Positions 1-8,534 of a stretch of DNA of 64,000 nt are shown in pieces; positions within the stretch are counted from its first letter, which is position 1, and every line of letters starts with the position of its first letter. The notes beneath the pieces are model-generated. The model was not told the origin of the DNA and did not search any database. It saw nothing but the letters and a program-made list of their open reading frames with translations. The stretch spans positions 248,001 through 312,000 of the forward strand of contig OZ246956.1 of assembly GCA_965232105.1 (NCBI GenBank). The letters are read 5' to 3'. The stretch comes from Multivorans sp965232105 (GTDB lineage Bacteria > Acidobacteriota > Thermoanaerobaculia > Multivoradales > Multivoraceae). The position numbers and the translations under genes were made by a program.

Positions 1-767
1 AGTTCGGACACAACTTGGGGTTGGGTCACAACTTCGACGCCCGGGGAGACGATTTCGTCAAGTCAGGGTGGCGCGGGGGCTACGGGTTCCGAAACGAGTA
101 TCCGGCGTTGGTCTTCTACGACCCCTCTTGCCAAGGCTGCGAGCCCGAAACTGAGCGGTACGGCACGATCATGGCCTACTGGGCCGGGCAGATCTTCGCC
201 CGGTTCTCCGACGCCAGCGCAACGGCATACGGCCGGCCCATGGGTGGCGCTACAGCAAACGCGGTAGAGGTGCTGCGCCGAAACGTGCCACATTTGGCGG
301 CGCGATACACCACCAGTCAGCTTAAGCCGCCGACCGACTATGGCTGCGAACCGGAGACTTGCCTGGGAGGAGGGAGGTTCCACGTCGCCGTCGGTTTCAC
401 CGCCCCGCACAGCTTCGATCCGACATCGTCAGTAAACACGTACCCAGCCAGCAGGCTGCCGGGAGCGTTCGGTTCCAACGCCGCTCTGTACTATTTCTTC
501 GATCCGGACAACCCGGAGATGCTGCTCAAGGTGCTCAACGGCTGTGCGATCAACGGTCACTGGTGGGTCTACGGCTCCGCCGCAACCGACCTGCCCTACA
601 AGATCTCGATTTCCGATCTAGCCGAGTACGGCGACGTTCGGTGGGTCTCCAGCGACGACATCGCAGACCCCATCGTCTATGAACACGTCGGCGGCGTGAT
701 CGTCGGCTCGAACGGTTACTCCGGCCTCGGCGTGATCGCTGACAGCCAAGCGCTCCCGTGTCGCTAA
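1..767 (+). CDS. Metzincin (reprolysin-like) metalloprotease, 3' part
   Basis: The gene is cut by the window edge. Reading from base 3 gives FGHNLGLGHNFDARGD, the second half of a HExxHxxGxxHD zinc motif of M12-type metzincins; the first His and Glu lie just outside. The catalytic domain ends near CGGG-type Cys-rich sequence, and from about base 375 a separate beta-rich C-terminal domain follows (GGRFHVAVGF, then FFDPDNPEMLLKVLNGCAINGHWWV). I know that tail as a recurrent domain on secreted proteins of some Acidobacteriota. Several Cys pairs fit an exported protein. Apparent TTG at base 15 is internal to the motif and is not the start. Function: probably secreted proteolysis; substrate unknown. 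Confidence 0.8.
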   Translation, partial: FGHNLGLGHNFDARGDDFVKSGWRGGYGFRNEYPALVFYDPSCQGCEPETERYGTIMAYWAGQIFARFSDASATAYGRPMGGATANAVEVLRRNVPHLAARYTTSQLKPPTDYGCEPETCLGGGRFHVAVGFTAPHSFDPTSSVNTYPASRLPGAFGSNAALYYFFDPDNPEMLLKVLNGCAINGHWWVYGSAATDLPYKISISDLAEYGDVRWVSSDDIADPIVYEHVGGVIVGSNGYSGLGVIADSQALPCR

Positions 768-769
768 CG

Positions 770-945
770 CTAGTGTAGTGTCTCCAACATGGCTTTACCA
801 CGGGTGACCTTTGCGATGATGCTGTCGGCGGTGGCCGTCCAGACAAACGGTCGGGAGTTTCGTTGCTGTGCTCCACGTAGTCGCAGATCGTCTTTTCGAG
901 GTCGTTGACGCTCTGGAATGCCCAACCGTAGCAGGTCGTGGGCAA
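770..945 (-). pseudogene. IS630-family transposase 3' remnant, frameshifted
   Basis: On the minus strand the reading frame gives FQSVNDLEKTICDYVEHSNE, then after a one-base frame change FVWTATADSIIAKVTRG and KAMLETLH followed by a TAG stop at 770-772. This is the usual C-terminal end of IS630/Tc1-type DDE transposases (helical tail after the catalytic Glu). The catalytic core is absent upstream (946-1150 shows no continuation), so it is a dead fragment. It starts 2 bases after the stop of the protease gene, so an old insertion may have landed at or trimmed that gene's end. Confidence 0.75.
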
Positions 946-1154
946 CGACTTCGATCGCCTCTCCCGATCACGCGAAGCGACCGGACCGAGGAGGTTTCAG
1001 AGCGGAGCCGCCGGTGCTATCGTGCCAGCCGCTTTCGACTCCTCGGCGAGCAAGACGACGACGAGTCCAACGAGTGACCACAACGCTATGCGTCGCGAAT
1101 TCGACTTCATTCACCGACGGAGTGCAAGGCAAGCACCATCAGGAGATGTTCCCC

Positions 1155-2583
1155 GTGAAGGAAGCGCTGCAGTTCTACATCAACGGTGAATGTGTCGACC
1201 CCGAAGACGACGGACGTGATCGATCCGTCGACGGAAGAGGCGATCGGCCGGATCAGCCTCGGCAGCGCGGCCGACGTGGACCGCGCGGTGGCCGCGGCGC
1301 AGGCTGCCTTCGAGTCATTCTCCCGGACCAGCCGCGAGGAGCGGGTCGAGCTGCTCGGCCGGATCGTCGCGGGCTACAAGGCGCGCATCGGCGAGATGGC
1401 CGAGACGATCTCAGCCGAGATGGGCGCGCCGGCCTGGCTCGCCAACGCGGCGCAGGCCCCGTCCGGCATGGGCCACTTCGCCGGCGCCCTCGGCGTGCTC
1501 AAGGACTACGACTTCGTCGAGACCCGTGGCACGACGAACATCGTCAAGGAACCGGTCGGCGTCTGCGGACTGATCACGCCCTGGAACTGGCCGATCAACC
1601 AGATCGCCTGCAAGGTCGCCCCGGCCCTCGCCGCCGGCTGCACGATGGTGCTCAAGCCCAGTGAGGTCGCGCCGCTCAACGCGATCCTGCTCGCCGAGAT
1701 CCTTCACGACGCCAGCGTGCCGCCGGGCGTCTTCAACCTGATCAACGGCGAAGGCCCCGAAGTCGGCGCCGCGCTGTCGGCCCACCCCGGCATCGACATG
1801 ATGTCCTTCACCGGCTCGACCCGCGCCGGCCGCGCGGTCGCCAAGGCCGCCGCCGATTCGATCAAGCGCGTGGCCCAGGAGCTCGGCGGCAAGTCGCCGA
1901 ACGTCGTGCTCGAGGACGCCGATCTCGACCGTGCCGTCAAGGCCGGCACGCGGCAGTGCTTCATGAACAGCGGCCAGTCCTGCAACGCGCCGACGCGCAT
2001 GCTGGTCCCCGCCGCGTCGCACGCCCGCGCGCTGGAAGTCGCCAAGGCCGCCGCCGAGGCAACCGTCGTCGGCGCGCCGGGACAGGAAGGCGTCAACATC
2101 GGCCCCGTCGTCAGCAAGGTCCAGTACGACAAGATCCAGGCCCTGATCGCCAAGGGCATCGAAGAAGGCGCCGAACTTGTTGTCGGCGGCACGGACCGGC
2201 CCGATGGGCTCGACAGCGGCTACTACGTCCGCCCCACCGTTTTCGGCGGCGTGAGCAACGACATGACGATCGCCCAGGAGGAGATCTTCGGCCCGGTGCT
2301 GGCGATCCTCCCCTACGAGACGGAGGAAGAAGCGATCCGGATCGCCAACGACACGCCCTACGGCCTGTCGAGCTACGTCCAGTCCGGCGACCTCGATCAC
2401 GCCCGCAGCGTCGCCTCCCGCATCCGTGCCGGCAACGTCCACATCAACGGCGCCCCCGCCGACTTCGGCGCCCCCTTCGGCGGCTACAAGCAGTCCGGCA
2501 ACGGCCGCGAGTGGGGAGATTTCGGCTTCGAGGAGTTCCTGGAGGTCAAGGCCGTGATGGGAGCACTGCCGAAGGCGAGCTGA
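1155..2583 (+). CDS. NAD(P)-dependent aldehyde dehydrogenase, probable 1-base frameshift near N terminus
   Basis: Aldehyde dehydrogenase superfamily enzyme oxidising an aldehyde to its acid; substrate not predictable. Visible are the cofactor motif ITPWNWP, the general-base Glu in QELGGKSPNVV, the catalytic Cys in NSGQSCNAP and the C-terminal FGGYKQSGNGRE. The open frame alone begins at GTG 1186, but the family N terminus (KEALQFYINGE) lies just upstream in another frame, beginning at GTG 1155 with AGGAG at 1141-1145 placed 9 bases before it. The two frames join if one C is removed from the CCCC run at 1199-1202, giving VDPKTTDVIDPS. Either a sequencing/assembly slip or a real frameshift with restart at 1186. 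Full length would be about 475 aa, normal for the family. Confidence 0.85.
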
Positions 2584-2714
2584 CAGCGGTTGCACGGCGG
2601 CGGCCTCGTGGGCCTTGGGAGACCAACCGGCCCGGAATCAGCCCTTGGTTCACAACTCGTTGACAGCAAAGGAGCTCGTTATCCCCCCGAAGCACACCGA
2701 ATCCAGAGACCACC

Positions 2715-4070
2715 GTGACTGAGGCAGCCTCCGACGCTCTCCGCACCACGTCGGACGCCGCCAGGAAGGTCGTCACCACCGGCAAGATGGCGGCGAGCGC
2801 AGGCGCGAAGAAGGCTGGCCAGGCCGGCAAACGAGTTGCGAAGACCGGCCGACGGCTGACGGTCGCAGCCGCAGACTCCCTCGAACGAGGCGCGACGTTC
2901 GTCAAAGACCGTCTCGATCCGAAGCACCCGGAGCAGCCGAAGCTCATCGCGGTGGAGCAACTATCCGAGGAGTCGAAACTCGCCTACATGCAGACACTGG
3001 TCTGGCTGACGTTCCAGGACGACAAGCAAATCGATCTTCGAGAAGTCTCCAAACTGCAACTTCTCATGGTACAGGTGCGGTGCGACGCTGATACTCGCCA
3101 GGCAGTACGAAACGCGATCGAGGATCCCACGGGCCTGGACCCCGACAAGCTCGTCCAGCGGACCTTGGAGTCGGCTCGCGCCGAAGCACACCGAGCGGAC
3201 ATCGGCAACCAGCAGTCAACCAACGACGAAGGAATGGACATCCCGCCGGTCGAGGGCGAGGCACAGCAGGAGGCAGTCGGCTTCTCACTGTTGAAGGACG
3301 CCATCTGGCTGCGTCTCGAAACGGCTGCGCAAGGTACGTGGCCTGCACAGGCGCTCACACTCGCCACATCGGCACGGGACGATCCCGGCATTCACAGGCT
3401 GGCCGAGCTTGTCGGCGCGGACACTAGACAGTTGGCCGTACTGGAAGAAGCGTGCATCGCAGGCAAGAAGCTGCTGGACGAACAACACGACGACAAGCTA
3501 ACCAGGCAGATCGCGAAGGACCTGGCGTCCAGGGCTGCCAGCGTTGGCGTACCTGTAGCCGCTGTCTATCTGAGCGGCAGCGTGACCGGTCTCAGCGCCG
3601 CTGGAGTCACTTCCGGCCTCGCCGCCCTCGGCCTTGGCGGAGTCCTCGGCCTCTCAGCGATGGTCACGGGGATAGGAAACGTGGTTGTCGGAGGCGTCGC
3701 CGTGTACCGGGGTTCCCGATGGATCATGAACCCGGGTGCCCACGCCAGAGCGCAGAGGCGTGAAGCGAAGCTGCAGGAGATCCTCCGCAACCACCAACGA
3801 GCCATCGCCAACCTGGCGGAGGACATCGGTCACCTGGGAGTCCGACTCGTTGGCTTGACCGAGGATGTGGAAGTGAACCGAGCCCGAATCAAGAAGCTGG
3901 CCAGCGGGATGACCCTCTTCGGAAACGCCCTTGGCCAACTCCGGGAGAGAGAGGCCTCGCTGGAGGACGAGCTCCGGCACGCACAAGGAAAGCGGGAGGC
4001 CGAAGAAGGCACCGAAGAAGACGTCAGTTCCGACCCGCCCGATCAGCCGGAATCGACTGGCAGCACCTGA
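2715..4070 (+). CDS. Unrecognised protein with TerB-like helical region and glycine-rich membrane segment
   Basis: 451 aa from GTG 2715. I do not recognise the family. Residues 1-60 are Ala/Lys-rich and helical, resembling a DNA- or granule-binding tail. Residues about 82-138 (LAYMQTLVWLTFQDDKQIDL onward) look like a TerB-type acidic helical bundle, though this is only by eye. Residues about 279-335 form a Gly/Ala-rich hydrophobic stretch (GLSAAGVTSGLAALGLGG) that could be a glycine-zipper membrane hairpin. The last 110 residues are charged coiled coil ending in an acidic tail. The next gene starts 10 bases downstream, so they are probably one unit. Membrane-associated; role unknown. Confidence 0.65.
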   Translation: MTEAASDALRTTSDAARKVVTTGKMAASAGAKKAGQAGKRVAKTGRRLTVAAADSLERGATFVKDRLDPKHPEQPKLIAVEQLSEESKLAYMQTLVWLTFQDDKQIDLREVSKLQLLMVQVRCDADTRQAVRNAIEDPTGLDPDKLVQRTLESARAEAHRADIGNQQSTNDEGMDIPPVEGEAQQEAVGFSLLKDAIWLRLETAAQGTWPAQALTLATSARDDPGIHRLAELVGADTRQLAVLEEACIAGKKLLDEQHDDKLTRQIAKDLASRAASVGVPVAAVYLSGSVTGLSAAGVTSGLAALGLGGVLGLSAMVTGIGNVVVGGVAVYRGSRWIMNPGAHARAQRREAKLQEILRNHQRAIANLAEDIGHLGVRLVGLTEDVEVNRARIKKLASGMTLFGNALGQLREREASLEDELRHAQGKREAEEGTEEDVSSDPPDQPESTGST

Positions 4071-4080
4071 GAGCACGGCC

Positions 4081-5550
4081 TTGAACCCCAGAGACTCGCG
4101 GACCGTAGGCCGCGCGTTGGCCGTCCAGGACGACCAGATGCGTAGGTTGGGCGACGGGGTCGCCACCCTGAACGATCACACAGGCAGACCCGAGCAAGAG
4201 ACGGCCGAGCAAGCTCGCAGCCTGGACGAGTTGGAAGAGCAATGGCAAGCATTGGGCTTCCAACAGCCGGGCTCGGAGGATCTGGACGTTCCAAACAAAC
4301 CCGACCTGCTCCTCTCCGAGCGAGAGATGCAGGCGATCCGCCGGCGGCTGCCGGACCTCTCCCTCGGCCTGGACCTGCCCGACGCCGACGGTGACTGGGA
4401 CGCCTACGTTCGAGGCGTCGACGGGTACGTCGAAAGACAAGGAATCGACGTGGACCGCGACCCACTGGCCCAACTGCTGCCGGCTGGCCGCGCAGCCGAG
4501 GTCAGCCGCCGGTTCGACCGGGACTATGGTCCGACGCCGTGGGACAAGTGGGACTACGGCGCCATCGCCCTGACGGTGCTCGTTGGCACGCTGCTCGACT
4601 ACTTCCTGGTCGCCACGCCGGGAGCCAACTTCAAGGGACAGCCGCAGCGAGGCAGCCCGACGACGGGCTGGATGAAGGAGCAATCGAAGAAGCTGGCGCC
4701 GCAGTCCGGCGCGGACGACATGCAGCGCAACGCCTTTCAGGAATGGGTCGCCGGCCTCACGACGACGGCCGAGGAGGCGAAAGTTCCTTACGACGTCGTG
4801 AGTTCCAAGCTGGATCTCACGCCCGACACCCATCGAATCGCCGCCATCGGACACGATCCGGTCCTTGGCCTGGTCTTCGGCGTCAAGGACATCCTCTGCC
4901 GCACGTGCACGTTCATCAACGCGAGCGGCGCCTGGCGGGTCATTCCGGGCAAAGCCTACGCAGACCGGGGAGTCCTGGGAGCCTTGGCAACCGTCATCGC
5001 CCACGGATTCTCCGACGTGTTCACCGCAAGAGGGCTTCCGCCGCCGTTCCTTCCGGCACTGCAGGCACTCAAGGTCAACTCCGGAATCGCCGTCCGCGAC
5101 GACGGCGAACCGATTTCCGTGCCGAACCTGATCCGCTACATGTACAGCAACGGCTACGACCTGCGCCACTTCGCAACGATGGCGATCGTGCCGGCCTTCG
5201 CGGAGCTGACCATCCGCACCTACCACTTCATCCGGACCCGCGTATCGGCTGAAGGACTCGGAAGAGAAGAGATCCGGGACCGAATGAAAATCTCGCAGAT
5301 GTTAGCCCTGACCCACGGTCTCCTGGCATCGGGCAATATCGTCAAGACGGCGCTCTACGGCTGGAATCCGACCGCCCTCAACATGGCGCAGTTCCTCGCC
5401 CTCGGGAAACAGATGATCTCCCTGGTGAAGCTGTCGAGCGAGCGCAACGACTTGATCCGGCAGCAGTTGGACAAGGGCTGGGAGGAACTGCTGGCGGAAA
5501 GTGAGAACCTGGCTCGTTCGAAGGAACAGCGGACTCGGCCGGCAACGTAG
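4081..5550 (+). CDS. Unrecognised membrane-anchored protein, partner of preceding gene
   Basis: The frame is open from 3931, but that part overlaps the preceding gene and is not protein-like; TTG 4081 (LNPRDSRTVG), 10 bases after the upstream stop, is the likely start, with ATG 4138 as alternative (489 aa from 4081). The N terminus is a charged coiled coil (about 1-70). One clear hydrophobic segment is at about 160-178 (ALTVLVGTLLDYFLVATPG). Hydrophobic stretches near ASGNIVKTALYGWNPTAL and MAIVPAFAELTI lie in the C-terminal third, which ends in a charged helix. I recognise no catalytic motif. Tight spacing with the 2715 gene suggests a two-gene module; membrane localisation of both is the only shared clue. 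Confidence 0.6.
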   Translation: MNPRDSRTVGRALAVQDDQMRRLGDGVATLNDHTGRPEQETAEQARSLDELEEQWQALGFQQPGSEDLDVPNKPDLLLSEREMQAIRRRLPDLSLGLDLPDADGDWDAYVRGVDGYVERQGIDVDRDPLAQLLPAGRAAEVSRRFDRDYGPTPWDKWDYGAIALTVLVGTLLDYFLVATPGANFKGQPQRGSPTTGWMKEQSKKLAPQSGADDMQRNAFQEWVAGLTTTAEEAKVPYDVVSSKLDLTPDTHRIAAIGHDPVLGLVFGVKDILCRTCTFINASGAWRVIPGKAYADRGVLGALATVIAHGFSDVFTARGLPPPFLPALQALKVNSGIAVRDDGEPISVPNLIRYMYSNGYDLRHFATMAIVPAFAELTIRTYHFIRTRVSAEGLGREEIRDRMKISQMLALTHGLLASGNIVKTALYGWNPTALNMAQFLALGKQMISLVKLSSERNDLIRQQLDKGWEELLAESENLARSKEQRTRPAT

Positions 5551-5619
5551 GCGTGCACCTGGCCACCTGATCCGAGACTCCAGGCAGCCGCAGCCTTGAG
5601 GGAACTCTGGTGACTTGAC

Positions 5620-6612
5620 TCAGTGCCCAGACTTCTGAACTCGGCACAGGAAGTCCTCCGCGTCCCGGCACTCGACGGCAGCCTCCACGAGGGACGCCGT
5701 GTCCGTATCGGCCGAGAGTCCGGCAAGCCAGGCATCGATCGCCTCGGACGCCGGAATGGCGCGCGCTGCGAGGGTCTGGCGGACCATGAGCCGTGTCGCG
5801 TCGAGGCGTCCGAGTTGCCGCCCCTCCTCGCGGCCTTCCTGACGACCCTGTTCCCGGCTCTCCTCCCGCTCCGCCGCGAGGAAGAGATCGTCGTCCGGGC
5901 CCGTTCCCATCGCCCGGCCCAACCGGCGGCCGACGCGACGCAGGGCCGCTACCGTCTCCAGCGAACGCACCTCCTCGTTGAGGGCCCGGTGAATCTCCGC
6001 AGCCGTCCAGCCCGCGAACGCCCGGCTGCGCGCCGACTCGACGTACCGGCCACCTTCGAGAAGGTAGATCGTCAACCGCGGCCAGCCTGACTCGCGCGGC
6101 GCCAGCCACTCCGGCTGCGGCACCTCCACCCACACCTCGGGAAGCCCCAACGACGCGTACACCGAGAGCTTTCCCCGACGCACGTCCGTCGTGTGGTCCA
6201 CCTCCAGCAACACGTCCGGCGCCGGACCGGCGTCGACGTCAACCGCCTTCTCCTTCGGCCACGGTCGATTGAGGAAGAAGACCGCATCCGCCTGCAGCAG
6301 AACGTTGCGCCCGCCCTCGTCCGTGAACTGCACGAGGTCGACCGAGCCGAGCGCGAGAATCTCCGATCCGCGAGCAAGGCCGATCTCGCGGACGAGCCCC
6401 GTCACCCGGTGAGAGGGAATCTCGTGATACGTCGTCGTCGGTTCCGCGACGACTATCGCCGTCTGGGTGTCCGCAGCCCAGTACTCCAGGCGCCCTTCGT
6501 ACTCCTCGAGCTCCGCCTCGGTCATCGGCACCGCTACGCAACCCGGAAAGTCCTCCACGTCGAGCGCGTCCAGGTGTGGCCTGACGGTTCGCACTGCTTC
6601 CTTGACGTCCAT
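5620..6612 (-). CDS. Uma2-family (DUF820) putative endonuclease with charged C-terminal tail
   Basis: 330 aa. The Uma2 fold is a PD-(D/E)XK-type nuclease; here the core is PDVLLEVDHTTD followed by the conserved KLSVYASLGLPEVWVEV stretch (residues about 128-162). Beyond the core is a long tail with repeated E-x-GR units (REQGRQEGREEGRQLGR), typical of a subset of this family also seen in Rpn/DUF4351 proteins. Uma2 genes occur in many copies in some phyla; their biological role is not settled. It stands alone, convergent with the unknown pair ending at 5550. Confidence 0.8.
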   Translation of the reverse strand: MDVKEAVRTVRPHLDALDVEDFPGCVAVPMTEAELEEYEGRLEYWAADTQTAIVVAEPTTTYHEIPSHRVTGLVREIGLARGSEILALGSVDLVQFTDEGGRNVLLQADAVFFLNRPWPKEKAVDVDAGPAPDVLLEVDHTTDVRRGKLSVYASLGLPEVWVEVPQPEWLAPRESGWPRLTIYLLEGGRYVESARSRAFAGWTAAEIHRALNEEVRSLETVAALRRVGRRLGRAMGTGPDDDLFLAAEREESREQGRQEGREEGRQLGRLDATRLMVRQTLAARAIPASEAIDAWLAGLSADTDTASLVEAAVECRDAEDFLCRVQKSGH

Positions 6613-6874
6613 CTTCCGTTCCCCTTCCCCTGCCGTTGCCCGTTCCGGCTTCCAGGTCAGAACAGCAGCCGGTGCTGTTCCCGGACGGCGGCCGACGTGT
6701 CAGACTGTTGGACGATCAAACGCTCGCTTCTCCATTCAGCAAGCGGGGCAGCTTGCGACCGTACGTCAGCGTCGGCGACCGCGTCAAGGCGTTACTGGCC
6801 CAGCACTCGTCCCTTGAACGTCGGCATGCCGCCAACCCGCGATCTCCCTCGACTTCAAGCGAGACGCCGGCAAG
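6613..6874. other. Intergenic stretch without a supported gene
   Basis: Between the Uma2 gene and the DUF1640-like gene. A plus-strand frame (6636-6947) is open but low-complexity and overlaps the DUF1640-like gene on the opposite strand. On the minus strand near 6795-6835 the reading GGMPTFKGRVLGQ followed by a stop looks like the tail of a lost gene, but it cannot be extended upstream. No hairpin or promoter stands out. Confidence 0.4.
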
Positions 6875-7105
6875 TCAGAGCAAGAGGCGCATGACTCCCG
6901 CCGTAAGGCCCACGTTGGCGAGTACGATCCCGATCGCCAGCTTGTAGAGGTCAGCCCTCGTGGCCAGGTGTTCAAGGTCCGCCTTCGTGGCCAGATGTTC
7001 TCCGGTGGCCTCACGCATGGCGCCAACGATAGCTGTTGCCTGCCTCTCGCCTATGCCCGCCGCCTGCAGGTCCTGGGCGGCGGCAAGCGTGTCGAACGTA
7101 CTCAT
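6875..7105 (-). CDS. DUF1640-like short coiled-coil membrane protein
   Basis: ATG 7105 gives a 76-aa protein beginning MSTFDTLAAAQDLQAAG, the usual start of small bacterial DUF1640/CCDC90-like proteins; eight additional residues upstream (to 7129) are not needed. The order is helix with a putative regulatory AIVGAMREA segment, a charged coiled coil (HLATKADLEHLATRADLYKL) and one C-terminal transmembrane helix ending MRLLL. Bacterial members often sit near restriction or toxin genes but have no proven function. Neighbours (Uma2 nuclease, glcDE) give no clear operon. Confidence 0.75.
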   Translation of the reverse strand: MSTFDTLAAAQDLQAAGIGERQATAIVGAMREATGEHLATKADLEHLATRADLYKLAIGIVLANVGLTAGVMRLLL

Positions 7106-7268
7106 GCTCAAGTTCAGAGCCTCTCCCAAAGGGTGCGGGGCACTCGGATGGTCCCGTTTCCGGCAGGCTTGGGAAGATAGCAGTCGGTCGTCTTCTTCCC
7201 GGCAATCGTCAACTTCGTTAGACGTAGACCTTCCTGCGGTTGCGGGGAGTTTGACCGTTCAGCGACGG

Positions 7269-7363
7269 ATGCCGGCCAGAACCCGGGTGGAGCGATCCGC
7301 GCCACCCGCGAACCAGCCCGTGCGCCGGTCAGCGGGCGCACGGATGGCAGGCCGGCGAACCCA
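7269..7363 (+). repeat. Dispersed palindromic element, long form (copy A)
   Basis: Begins ATGCCGGCC and ends GCCGGCGAACCCA, enclosing two imperfect hairpins: GGGTGG...CCACCC and CCGTGCGCC...GGGCGCACGG. Same order and sequence as the copy at 11961-12077. It lies in the gap beside the 3' end of glcE (stop at 7368), with the DUF1640-like gene on the far side, so it could also act as a transcript end. Confidence 0.8.
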
Positions 7364-7367
7364 CGGT

Positions 7368-8534
7368 TCACCTCAGCCGACCGAAGCGGCCGGCCGGGTC
7401 GAGGGCCTGCTCGACGCGGCGTAGCAGTTCGCCGCCTGAGCGGTAGCCGAGGATCGGCTTCGTGGCAGTGCCGGCTGGAGCGCGCAGGGCCAGGGCCGTC
7501 AGTTTCGATTCGGTGAGGGCCCGGTCGAGGGCCGGCAAGTCGGCGCTACGTTCAGCGGGCCAGGCGAGGAAGGCCTGCTGGATGCCGGCGCTGTAGATAC
7601 GGGCCGCGTGGGCGGCGTCCAGTTCCGCGAGGACCTGTTCCAGGACCCCCGCCGTGGCCGGTGTCACGGGGAGCTTGAGCACGGAGGCGTCAGGCGGAGC
7701 CCAGTGGAGTTCGCGGCGGGCTCGCCAGCGATTCGTGTCGGCGTCGCCCACGAGGGTTGCGACGTCGCTGTCGAACACGTCCCCCACCCGGTTCAGGCGC
7801 GCATCGAGCGCGTAACTGCGGCCGCCGATGCGGATCTCCAGGTCCCAGCCCGCCAGGCCGTGGACCAGTTCGAGGCATTCGAGCTCGACCGCTCCCGTAC
7901 CGATGCGACCGGCGGCGGCGAGGGCCTCGTCGAAGGCCATGCCGGCGACGCGCACGGTGGCGCAGGTCTCGGGATGCGGGAAGACCTTGAAGGTGCATTC
8001 GGTGAGCACACCAAGGCGTCCCAGGCTGCCGACCATGAGTTTCGGCAGATCGAATCCGGCCGCGTTCTTGACCACCTTCGCGCCGCCGCGGACGATCTCG
8101 CCCCGGCCGTCGACGAAGGCCACCGCGAGCAGGAAGTCCCGCAGGCCGCCGTAGCGCAGGCGGCCGGGACCGTTGGCCCCCGCGGCTACGGCGCCACCGA
8201 CGGTGCTGCCGGCGTCGACGAGCAGCGGGTCGAAGGGGAGGTACTGGCCCTCCGCCGCGAGCCGCGCCTCGACGTCGGCAAGCGGCGTCCCGGCCAGGGC
8301 GGTCACCGTGTACTCGCTGGGCAGATACTCGGTGATGCCGCTGAGCGCCGACAGGTCGAGCAGGTCGGCGCCTTCCGCCGCGCACAGCGCCGGCTTCGTG
8401 CCGCCGCCTCGCGGAACGATCCGTTCCGCGCCGCCTACGGCTTTGGCAACCTCGGCCGCCGCAGCCGGCCGATGGGTAGTGCCGATCACAAGTCTCGTGG
8501 CTTTCCGTCGTTGACCAGGGCCGCCGCGCCTCAT
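7368..8534 (-). CDS. glcE: Glycolate oxidase FAD-binding subunit GlcE
   Basis: 388 aa from ATG 8534, which overlaps the glcD stop by 4 bases (ATGA). The PCMH-type FAD-binding domain is at the N terminus (IVPRGGGTKPAL, then GSTVGGAVAAGANGPGR) and KVVKNAAGFDLPKLMVGSLG is the GlcE signature. The C-terminal half lacks the long GlcD cap, as usual for GlcE. It works with GlcD, and normally the Fe-S subunit GlcF, to oxidise glycolate or a related 2-hydroxyacid to the 2-oxoacid. No glcF follows: downstream is only a repeat and an unrelated gene. The same open frame runs on through glcD, but that part is shadow. Confidence 0.88.
   Translation of the reverse strand: MRRGGPGQRRKATRLVIGTTHRPAAAAEVAKAVGGAERIVPRGGGTKPALCAAEGADLLDLSALSGITEYLPSEYTVTALAGTPLADVEARLAAEGQYLPFDPLLVDAGSTVGGAVAAGANGPGRLRYGGLRDFLLAVAFVDGRGEIVRGGAKVVKNAAGFDLPKLMVGSLGRLGVLTECTFKVFPHPETCATVRVAGMAFDEALAAAGRIGTGAVELECLELVHGLAGWDLEIRIGGRSYALDARLNRVGDVFDSDVATLVGDADTNRWRARRELHWAPPDASVLKLPVTPATAGVLEQVLAELDAAHAARIYSAGIQQAFLAWPAERSADLPALDRALTESKLTALALRAPAGTATKPILGYRSGGELLRRVEQALDPAGRFGRLR

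Noticed and set aside
6636..6947. 103-aa plus-strand open frame
   Set aside because: Low-complexity, no recognisable motif, and overlaps the better supported DUF1640-like gene.
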